From NCBI GenBank assembly GCA_949126835.1, contig OX421499.1, positions 23,347,990 to 23,411,989 on the forward strand: a stretch of DNA of 64,000 bases. The letters run 5' to 3'. Each line of letters begins with the position of its first letter. Positions within the stretch are counted from its first letter, which is position 1. Source of the DNA: Anisus vortex. Taxonomy: Eukaryota > Mollusca > Gastropoda > Planorbidae. Of this stretch, positions 31,316 to 43,300 are shown piece by piece. The position numbers were made by a program, and so were the translations under genes. Below the pieces are notes generated by a model. It made no database searches, was not told the origin of the DNA, and saw nothing but the letters and a program-made list of their open reading frames with translations.

Positions 31316-34300
31316 TCTCTCTCTATATATAGATAGATATAGATATAGATATAGATAGATATATATGATTATGACAAACCAGACAGAGAAGTTAACAAAC
31401 CAGACAGAGAAAGTAACAAACCAGACAGAGAAAGTAACAAACCAGACAGAGGAAGTAACAAAACAGACAGAGAAAGTGACAAACCAGACAGAGAAAGTAA
31501 CAAACTAGACAGAGAAAGTAACAAACCAGACAGAGAAAGTAACAAACCCGACAGAGGAAGTAACAAACTAGACAAAGAAAGAAACAAACCCGACAGAGGA
31601 AGTAACAAACTAGACAAAGAAAAAAACAAACCAGACAGAGAAAGAAACAAACCAGACAGAGAAAGAAACAAACTAGACAAAGAAAGAAACAAACCAAACA
31701 GAGAAAGAAATCAAAACCAGACAGAGAAAGAAACAAACTAGACAGAGAAAGTAACAAACTAGACAGAGAAAGTAACAAACTAGACAGAGAAAGAAAGAAA
31801 CTAGACAGAGAAAGTAAAAAACTAGACAGAGAAAGAAAGAAACTAGACAGAGAAAGTAACAAACCAGACAGAGAAAGAAACAAACTAGACAAAGAAAGAA
31901 ACAAACCAAACAGAGAAAGAAACAAACCAGACAGAGAAAGTAACAAAACAGACAGAGAAAGTAACAAACCAGACAAAGAAAGAAACAAACCAGACAGAGA
32001 AAGAAACAAACCAAACAGAGAAAGAAACAAACCAGACAGAGAAAGTAACAAACCAGACAGAGAAAGTAACAAACTAGACAGAGAAAGTAACAAACTAGAC
32101 AGAGAAAGTAACAAACTAGACAGAGAAAGTAACAAACCAGACAGAGAAAGTAACAAACTAGACAGAGAAAGAAAGAAACTAGACAGAGAAAGTAACAAAC
32201 TAGACAGAGAAAAATAAACCAGACAGAGAGAAATAAACCAGACAGAGAGAAATTAACCAGACAGAGAGAAATAAGCCAGACAGAGAGAAATAAACCAGTC
32301 AGAGAGAAATAAGCCAGACAGAGAGAAATAAACCAGACAGAAAGAAATAAACCAGACAGAGATAAATAAACCAGACAGAAAGAAATAAACCAGACAGAAA
32401 GAAATAAACCAGACAGAGATAAATAAATCAGACAGAGAGAAATAAACCAGACAGAAAGAAATAAACCAGACAGAGAGAAATAAATCAGACAGAAAGAAAA
32501 AAACAAGACAGAAAGAAATAAACCAGACAGAGAGAAATAAACCAGACAGAAAGAAATAAACCAGACAAAAACAAATAAACCAGACAGAAATAAATAAATC
32601 AGACAAAAATAAATCAGACAGAGAGAAATAAACCAGACAGAGAGAAATAAACCAGACAGAGAGAAATAAACCAGACAGAGAGAAATAAACCAGACAGAAA
32701 GAAAAAAACAAGACCGAAAGAACGAAACCAGCCAGAGTGTAATAAACCAGACAGAAAAAAAAGAACCAGACAGAGAAAAATAAACCGGACAGAGAGAAAT
32801 AAACCAAACAGAAAGAAATAAACCAGACAGAAAGAAATAAACCAGACAGAGAGAAATAAACCAGACAGAAAGAAATAAATCAGACAGAAAGAAATAAACC
32901 AGACAGAAAAAAATAAACCAGACAGAAAGAAATAAACTAGATGGAGAGTAATAAACCAGACAGAAAGAAATAAATTAGACAGAGAGTAATAAATCAGACA
33001 GAATAAAAAAAACAGACAGAAAAAAATAAACCAGACAGAAAGAAATAAACCAAACAGAGAGAAATAAACCAGACAGAAAGAAATAAACCAGACAGAAAGA
33101 AATAAACCAGACAGAAAGAAATAAACCAGAGAGAAATTAACCAGACAGAGAGAAATAAACCAGACAGAAAGAAATAAACCAGAGAGAAAGAAATAAACCA
33201 GAGAGAAATAAACCAGACAGAGAGAAAAAAACCATACAGAAAGAAATAAACCAGACAGAAAGAAATAAACCAGACAGAGAGAAATAAACCAGACAGAGAG
33301 AAATAAACCAGACAGAAAGAAATAAACCAGACAGAAAGAAATAAACCAGAGAGAAATAAACCAGACAGAGAGAAATAAACCAGACAGAAAGAAATAACCC
33401 AGAGAGAAAGAAATAAACCAGAGAGAAATAAACCAGACAGAGAGAAAAAAAACATACAGAAAGAAATAAACCAGACAGAGAGAAATAAACCATATAGAAA
33501 GAAATAAACCAGACAGAAAGAAATAAACCAGAGAGAAATAAACCAGACAGAGAGAAAAAAACATACAGAAATAAATAAACCAGACAGAGAGTAATAAACC
33601 AGACAGAGAAAACGGAAAGACGGAGAACAAAAAAAGACTGAGTGACAGAGAGAGAGAGAGAGAATGTCAAACAATGATGCACACACAGAATCAAATAGAG
33701 AGAGAGAGAGAGAGAGAGAGAGGCAGACCGTAAGTCAGAGAGAAAGACAGTCAGACCATGGGACAGACAGAGAGCAAGACTGAAATAGAGCAGTATTGAT
33801 TGATAGAGAGATGCGACATGTAGAGTAGGAGTGAGCGATAGATAGCCATACAGTAATACACAGAGAGAAAAACGGACAGACATACTGAGAGTCAGATTGA
33901 TACTGTCGTTGTATGTGTATGAGTGACCACTAACCAATCTTGCAGCTCCCTCCGAAAATGGAGGTGTTACTTACAGTGGACCACCATGGTCAGCTCCCTG
34001 GTGTAACTGCCGTGCTTGTTGGACGCAGTACACTGGAATGCCCCCTGATACTTCCTGCCCACGATCACTACCAGTGTTTGTGGATCGGCGAGATCAGTGA
34101 TATTTGTTGCCCTATTCAGTTGACGACAAGAGTCAAACAAATATCTTTATTCATAACGTCAATGTTTGATATCTTAGTTTTTTCTTTCACCTGGTCATTT
34201 GCCATAATGTTATAACTTTTTAGAAAATAAAAGCCAGCCTAATTAAGTTTACAAAAAAACAATGACCGAGAGCCTTACAGATTTTCCATTGAATCTATTA

Positions 34301-37300
34301 ATTAAGGAAAGGAATAATGTATAATCGATCAATGGAGAAATGCGCTCTAGGAATGCACATTTGAATCATTATATCAATAATTATTAATTACGAATGGGTG
34401 AAAATATTTTAATGTATAATTTTGTACTTGTTGGAGTTTCAACGAAACATATTTTACTTTTTTTCAATTCGGATGGACCAAAACGTCAGGGAAACACTTA
34501 GTCACTGCAGCTACATGAGATGTTGAAAACAAAAGTTAAAATGTATCCGCAATTTGTTATAGGAGGTAGCGAGAGAGAGTCTCAAATGCTACGTCGCATA
34601 CTTTTAAAATCGTTCCGTACGGAAACAACTACAAACAAACAAGGAAGGTTGTGATTTGTTCCGAAAGGTTTTTAAAGTTACGGAGATGTATGAGCTGTAG
34701 CGTAGGCTGGTCTGAAGACATCAGTACTGACCCGTCGGCCTTAGCACCTCTGAAAGACCACTGGATGGAACACGCAGGTTCGCAATGGGCTTGGCACCTG
34801 CAGGTGAAAGTGTCGTTATCATTAAGGTACACCGTCGTTCTGCCATCTCTGTCCGTGGTTAGCGTGATGTCTTTCTCTTCCGGTGGATCTGTGGAAGGAA
34901 AATTGAACACAGTGTCCAACGCACGATATGACGCGCATTTGACTAGCTCACAACTCCCCTCCCCTCCCCGTCCCAGTCTCCGGTAAAACACAGACACTAA
35001 CATACATGAAGTTTTGAACGATTGCTAAGTCTTTTTTTTTTTTTTCGTGCGAGCGGTTGAGTTTGGTAAAAACTGAACAATTATTTTTTGTGGCGCTTAA
35101 TGTGAAGTGCGCTCACGCCGAAGATAACATTGTAAGAGGACGTACAGATCAACAGAACATAAAACCTGGAATAAAGAATTTGAAGAGGCATGAAAGAGAC
35201 TTATCGGTGCTTCACTATAATGGAGTGTATACCGGGTATGGGCTGCAGGGCGAGTTGAATGGGAGGAGGTTAAGTCTTGATAAAAACATTGGTGTTTGAT
35301 CTCTCTAGGATCGTAATATCGTCATTCAGCCCACATTGCAATGGTTGTGGGAATGGGGTATCTGAACTTTGGTTAACTAAGTAAAATGCTACATGTCGTT
35401 GTGCTGGCCATACTATTCTCTTTGTAATCCATGGGTGTGTTGTTTGTTGTTTGTTGTTGTTTTTTTGTTGAAAAAAGCTTCACTTGCCTTAGGAAACAAA
35501 TCTGGAATTCGCTGAAGGTGTTGTATGAAATAAACTTAGCCACTGGTGTTTTAAAAATGAATTTCGAAATTCTGCGTAAATTAGGTGTGAGGGGTGAGTA
35601 GGTGTTTGTGTAGTATTAGTCAACACAATGTTAATTTTAGTACTCTACAATAACAAATATAGAAACCAACAGAAAATAGTAGACGAACACGCGAAGATCA
35701 GCTATACAACAAATACTTAACGTTTTATCAGATGAAAAAGATGACTCATCTAGGGCTTGCAAGAACCGTTATCGGGTATCATGTTTACCCGGAGTTGTTT
35801 AAGAACCCGTAGCCCGGTCCTAATAAGTCCCAATGGGATCCAGTTTGGGATCTAATGGTCAGGTCCCAATTTTTCATTTTTTTTTCAACAAATGAAAAGA
35901 CAAAAAAAAGTTATCTATAAATGATAATATATGTTATCAGTTTGACATTTAAGCCTAGGGCGGGGTATTGGGGTTCTCAAAGGAGCCAGCAAAAACAAAC
36001 TACAGAAAAAGTCGGCTATAGAAGATTCACACAGTCCTGCAAGTCTTAAGTCACACACCATGGACACCCATAAAACACCATCATAGACAATATTGTCACA
36101 ATATCCGTGTAGAGGAACAATTAGAAAATAAAAAATTGAAGAAAACGAATGGCGGCCTACATTCCGGCATTACGGTGAACTCTTCGCTTCTCTGAGAATA
36201 CACTTTGGCTGTCCTTCCCGGGATGATGTCGGAAGTTGTGCACGTAATTTTCCGCCCTCGGTCTGATCTCGCGATTTTATGCATCATGAGTTGTTTCCTC
36301 TCATTTATGCTGAACTGTGATAATAACATGATCAATTAGAACTAGCCAAATTAAACGGAGTGTATCGGGAAAGGGAGTGTGTGGGGGAGGGGGGGGGGTA
36401 ACATTGAAGAACAAATGGCACACACGTTCAGCTTTACGTTTATAAACAACAGCTCGTCAAGAAAAATAAAACAAACAATGCAAAATAAAATCGGCGCAGC
36501 TAAACACTTGTCAGATTTTGGGTCGTTTTTGGGGTATGATTCAAAAACATAATAATTATGATAATGGTTATTTATACAGCGCTTGTAGTTATGCTTTTAG
36601 AATGCTCATTGGGCTCTTGGAATAAATTGCAGTGGCAGTTGTATTTGGTATGTAAGGTACACAGCCACTCGACAAAGAGAAAGGTCTTTTTAAGTTCTTT
36701 TTAAAAGACTCTGTTGTCTCATATTCTCTCAGTGTAATAGGCGCCACGGATTCAAATGAGCGCAATCCAACGTACTTCTTTTTGTGTCCAGCCACACAGG
36801 GAATTTTAAGAAGTGACTTGTTATGAGGAGCGCAGTTCCCTTGATTCCGCGTGCTTTGATACCAGTTCTTATAGGTAGGCAGGAGAATTGCCATTTATTC
36901 ATCCGTTGGTAATGGGCATATGTTTGTGATTTATGCGCTTTATTACAGAGAGCCTTTCGGGATCCCTTATAACAAGACAGATATGATCCTGCCTCTTTAC
37001 ACGGGAGACAACGCGCGCCGCAGCGTTCTGCACCCACTGAAGACTCTGTAGCTGGTTCTGGTGCAAATCCCATAGGCAACTTTTGCAGTAACCCAACCTT
37101 GGCTGGGTTAGAGAGACTGCTACAGTATTGGCGTTCTTCTACTGAGTTGAGGTCGCAGCTCATCCAAGGGCGCGTAGTAGATGAGACGAACAAGCCTCCA
37201 CAGCACTGATACATGGAGCCATTGTCAGTTTCGCATCAATAAAAAGGCCACGGTCTCTAACCGTGTTGAACAACGGGATTTCGTATGCGCCAACTTTGAT

Positions 37301-40300
37301 CCATGTTATAGCGACCTTCCAAAGACTAACATCCAAACCACAGATAATTGTCTCTGTTTTGTCCTCATTCCATGTAAGTTTTTTCTTTTTTTGCGCAGCC
37401 ATCCATGCCTTCAATGTTAGTCAGCACTCCTCCGCATAGCCAACAGCAGCAAAAAATGAAGACGAATCAGGACAAAAGCTCATGTCAAGCACGGTGTCAA
37501 CTGCAAACAAAAATGCGAGATACGCAATGGCTGTCGATAATTTTACCAAACTGGCTTGTGTACACGGAGAATTGGACGGGCCCTTAAAACTGAACCCTGC
37601 GGTTCGCCACAGATAAGAGAAATATCTCGCGAAGAGGCAAGATTGACATTAACACGGATAGGTAGGAACTGAACCAGCGAAGAGCCGCATAAGAAAAAAA
37701 AAAAGAAAATGTATATTAATTTCTCTTCTATAGAATTATATATATATATAAAACTTCAACTGAAAACTATACAAATGATTGGTTTCAGTGGCGTCACTAT
37801 GGGAAACGAGCGGCAGCGCGTTCGACTGGCAAGCCGAAGGTCCCGGGTTCTAATCCTGGTGCAGGCTAGGATTTTTTCCCGGGTCTGGAGGGTGTCCCTG
37901 AGTCTACCCAGCTCTGATGGGTACCTGACCTTAGTTGGGGTAAAGTAAAGGCGGCTGTGCAAAGTGATGGCCACACAATCACCTAGTATATCGTGGCCAC
38001 AGAAACTGGTGAACGCTGCTTCATCGGATCTATGGATCAACTCGGTCCGACGGGTACTTTACTGCTTTACTATGGGAAACTATTCCAGTTTATCACGTAT
38101 GGAAACTTTCGCTTCTGGCGCCCTAATATTTAGGATAGAGAAACTTTGTTTTGTCTGCTTCGATATTTTCATTTAGAATTAAGTTCGTTGTGCTTTATTC
38201 TTTCATTATAATAGACATTTCCTTTCTTTAATTTAGCATAGTTTTCACCGGTCTGGAATTCTGTTTCGTTCTATTTTTCCACTACCTGTTGATATGATGT
38301 AGTCTTGGGTTATTAATGCTAATCATTTTATCAATTATGCCAAGAACACATATTTTTTATTGCGCTCAATCTGTTATTTTCGTTTGATGCAGCTTTTTCC
38401 CAAAACCTTATTTTGTTTAATTTAATTTTCGTCCCGGTCCCAGGTTATTTGTATAATTTTACTTTGCGATCGACTAACATATTTATTACATTCACTAGCC
38501 TATAGATCGTTCTCTATGGGCGGAGCTTAAGTTTTTTAGTGACGTATTTGTGTAAATATAGAACCCACTTGAGGTACAAATGTAACAAGGTGAAGTTGTT
38601 CTTCATCATGCTAAATTCACATCTGAATATTGGCTATCCTACTCACAAATTAGGAGGTAAATAGTCGTAGATCATCTTTCTAGTCCAAGAGAAAGCCTGA
38701 CATGGTATTTTTTCAACGATTTTCAACATTTTACGCCCATTTAATCATCTTCTTATCCGACCGGTAAGTGTTGCAATTGAATTGATTTTATTGATATTAT
38801 AATTAGGCCTAATAATAGTTCGGTACAACATTAATTATATGCATTCCCCTATTTTAAAAGTTAAATACTGCAGATTAATTGATTAATGTGATTAGGCTAG
38901 GGCCGGTAAGACCTATTTACACTTTCACAAAACTTAAGTAAAAACAAGCTCGGGCCTATAGGACACTTTATTGATACAGCGACCATTGTGTACACCACTA
39001 CATAAAAATATACAAAAATCACGTGCTTTTTGGCACGTGATTGCAAACGCCCTATATGAATAACGTAAAAGTATTACTTTAATATCTCAAGTAATCCGCA
39101 CCAAAACAGAATCCACTGGAGCCACGTTGCAGAAACTCTCCTTTATACCATAAGGTATGCAAGATAAGTTTTAAAAAAAAAGAACAACAGCTTAACATAT
39201 CGTACACATGCCGTACAAATGCCATACAAAAGTCACATAGATTTCATACACATGTCATATACATTTCATACACATGCCGTACAAATGCGATACACATGTC
39301 ATATACATTTCATACACATGCCGCACAAATGCTATACACATTTCAAATATATTTCATACAAATGCGTACAGATGCCTTGCACATGTAAAATACATTTAAT
39401 ACAAATGCCGTTTAAATGCCATCCACAAGACGTATACACTTTATAGATATGCCATACATATGTCATATACATTTCATACACATGCCATTCAAATGCCATA
39501 TACATTTCAAATATATTTCATACATATGCCGTTCAAATGTCATACATCATGTCAAATACTTTTCATACAAATGCCGTACAAATGCCCGATACATGTAAAA
39601 TACATTTCATATAAATGCCGTACAAATGCCATACACATGTAAAATACATTTCATACAAATGTCGTACAAATGCCCTACACATGTAAAATACATCTCATAC
39701 GAATGCCTCTTAAATGGCATACACAAGACGTTTACATTTTATAGACATGGCTTGCACACGATCAGACCTTTGCGGATGGCGGATCACCAAGATCCTTGAA
39801 AGTGTTTCCTTGCCACAGAATTCTGGTCTCGAGGCCATGTCTGGTCGGCTTGGTTGTAGATCTGTGTACACACTCAAAGAGGGCTGTCTCTTTCAACAAG
39901 ACGATGTTTAAAAGCTTTATAGTGGGCGTGAGTGGTTCACCTGGAAGGAAAATTAAACAAAACAAATACCTTCTGGATTTCACTGATAGCTGTATAGTCA
40001 TTGAAACGTTTCACCTGTACATTGTGGGTGAATTCTATCAGCTTTTTTTTAAAGAAAAGAAATCAACTGTATATTAATAAATCTGCTATGAGATTTTTTC
40101 GGCAAGTGGGTGCCTTTAAGGCATTGTCTCAGGTTTCAGCTTGTTTCTTTTTCCTTTCCAAAATTTCCTTTCATGTCCTTTGACCATCTTATATGCCTAA
40201 AAAAAACGGACGAACATTCCGGCTCTTATGTCCACGGCGTAACGATGTCAAGGAGTTGATCAATGGGAGCATACCAAGATCCTGTCCGAGACTAGCCACC

Positions 40301-43300
40301 CCGAGGCACGTCAATAAAGCTTGCCGTGTAACAAAAGCTAACAAAAGGTACCTTCTCCCCAGTTACAAGCACTACTCTGCTTCCCCCCCCCCCCCCCCCC
40401 CCACCTAAGGATTTCCCCCGAATCAATAACGTGGTGGCTCACTCGTATACCTGCACTGTCAACTGGTAGCACAAATTCCAGAATATAGGCCTGAATATCC
40501 TGACACCAGTGCTGTCCTCCATGCGTTAGCCCACCTCTTCAAACTTATAGGCAGCGTTTCGGTGGCTTATAAACTTCACTATCATTTGCATATTGAACCA
40601 ATTTTTCCCAGGTTTAAGGGTGAAGTGCCCAGCGATAATTTCCCTTTGAATTATAAATGTGTCATGTTAGAAAAGGTCCTAACCACCGGATGCATCTACA
40701 CACCAGATTTCATAAGGAAGAGACCTTCAGAAACCAAACCAGACCACAAAAGAGATCAGAATAGTAGATAGCTGAGCAATTGGCAATATCTGGGGCGGAA
40801 AACCGCAAAGAGATATTACCTTAAATAACGGTAAAATTTATAACGACAAATATAGACACACACAAAATAACACGATCTAACCACTATAATTTTTCTCTGA
40901 TTCCTTAATAATGTACAGCAGTACTCGTACAGCTGTGAAGAAATATCTGTACAGCTGTGGAGTCATAAAAATACAACTGTTGAGAAATACGTGTACAGCT
41001 GTGGAAAATACACGTACAGCTGTGAAGAAATACGTGTACAACTGTGTAAAAATATACGTACAGCTGTGAAGAAATATGTGTACAGCTGTGGAAAAATACA
41101 CGTACACTGTGAATAAATACGTGTACAGCAGTGGCAAAATGCACGTACAGCTCTGAAAAAATACGTGTACAACTAAGGAAAAATAAACGTACAGCTATAA
41201 AGAAATACAAGTACAGCTGTAGAAAAACACGTACGGCTGTGAAGAAATACACGTACAGCTGCGAAGAAATACGTGCACAGCTGTGGAAAAATACACGTAC
41301 AGCTGTGAAAAAATATGTGTTCAGATGGGGAAAAATACACGTACAGCTGTGAAGAAGTACACGTACAGCTGTGAAGAAATACGTGTACAGCTGTGGAAAT
41401 ATACACGTACAGCTGTGATGAAATACCTTTACAGTTGTGGAAAATACACGTACAGCTGTGAATAAATACGTGTACAGTTATGGAAAAAAAAAACGTACAG
41501 CGGTGAATAAATACACGTACATTTGTGGAAAAATACACGTACAGCTGTGAAGAAATACGAGTACAGGTGTGGAAAAATACACGTACAGCTGTGAAGAAAT
41601 ACATTTACAGCTGTGGAAAAATACACGTACAGCTGTGAATAAATACGTGTACTGCTGTGGAAAAATAAACCTACAGTTGAATAAATACACGTACATCTGT
41701 AACGAAATACGTGTTCAGCTGTGGAAAATACACGTACAGCTGTGAAGAAATACGTGTTTAGCCGTTGAAAAATACACGTACAGCTGTGAAGAAATACGTG
41801 TACAGCTGTGGAAAAATACACGTACAGCTGTGAAAAAATACATGTACAGCTGTGGAAAAATACACGTACAGCTGTGAAGAAATACGTGTTCAGATGTTGA
41901 AAAATACACGCACAGCTAAGCAGAAATACGTGTAGAGCTGTGGAAAAATACACGCACAGCTGTGAAGAAATACGTGTACAGCTGTGGAAAAATACACGTA
42001 CAGCTGTGAAAAAATACATGTACAGCGTGGGAAAATACATGTACAGCTGTGTAGAAATACGTGTTCAGATGTTGAAAAATACACGCACAGCTAAGAAGAA
42101 ATACGTGTAGAGCTGTGGAAAAATACACGCACAGCTGTGAAGAAATACGTGTACAGCTGTGGAAAAGTACACGTACAGCTGTGAAGAAATACACGTACAG
42201 CTGTGAAGAAGTACGTGTACAGCTATGGAAAAATACACGTACAGCTGTGAAGAATTACGTGTACAGCTTTGGAAAAATACACGTACACCTTTGAAGACAC
42301 GTCTGCACGAGTTTCTCAAAGAATTTTAAAAAAAAATGTCTAGATTTGTCAATATCCCTTTCCTGTTTTTTCTCCTCCCTCCGGCCATTGAAATAAACTT
42401 TAAAAATTTCCAAAAATGTACATAGTATAATATAATTAAATCATACATTTTTAATTGACATAACTTAAGTAAACTTTAAATTGACATAACTTTATGTAAA
42501 CTTTAAATTGACATAACTTAAGTAAACTTTAAATTGACATAACTTAAGTAAACTTTAAATTGACATAACTTAAGTAAACTTTAAATTGACATAACTTAAG
42601 TAAACTTTAAATTGACATAACTTAAGTAAACTTTAAATTGACATAACTTAAGTAAACTTTAAATTGACATAACTTAAGTAAACTTTAAATTGACATAACT
42701 TAAGTAAACTTTAAATTGACATAGCTTAAGTAAACTTTAAATTGACATAACTTAAGTAAACTTTAAATTGACATAACTTAAGTAAACTTTAAATTGACAT
42801 AACTTAAGTAAACTTTAAATTGACATAACTTAAGTAAACTTTAAATTGACATAACTTAAGTAAACTTTAAATTGACATAACTTAAGTAAACTTTAAATGG
42901 ACATAACTTAAGTAAACTTTAAATTGACATAACTTAAGTAAACTTTAAATGGACATAACTTAAGTAAACTTTAAATTGACATAACTTAAGTAAACTTTAA
43001 ATTGACATAACTTAAGTAAACTTTAAATTGACATAACTTAAGTAAACTTTAAATTGACATAACTTAAGTAAACTTTAAATTGACATAACTTAAGTAAACT
43101 TTAAATTGACATAACTTAAGTAAACTTTAAATTGACATAACTTTATGTAAACTTTAAATTAGTTTTAAAAAGAAAACGAGGTAGTTGTAAAATGACTCTC
43201 ACCGACTACTACAAGATTGACTGCGCACCCCGAGTAGGCCTGTTGCTTGGTGCCCATGCACCTGTATTCGCCGGCGTCTTCCGCCTTTAGGCTGGTGAAC

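Noticed and set aside
31369..33937. Several 100-340-codon minus-strand frames, leucine/phenylalanine-rich
   Set aside because: Products of the 19/21-bp minisatellite and CT-rich flank, with no start context, no domain, and overlapping frames.
39219..39642. His/Tyr-rich plus-strand frames
   Set aside because: Products of the 22/44-bp array next to the Ig 1a donor.
40877..42319. Numerous 60-200-codon frames on both strands
   Set aside because: All derive from the 43-bp CAGCTG array.
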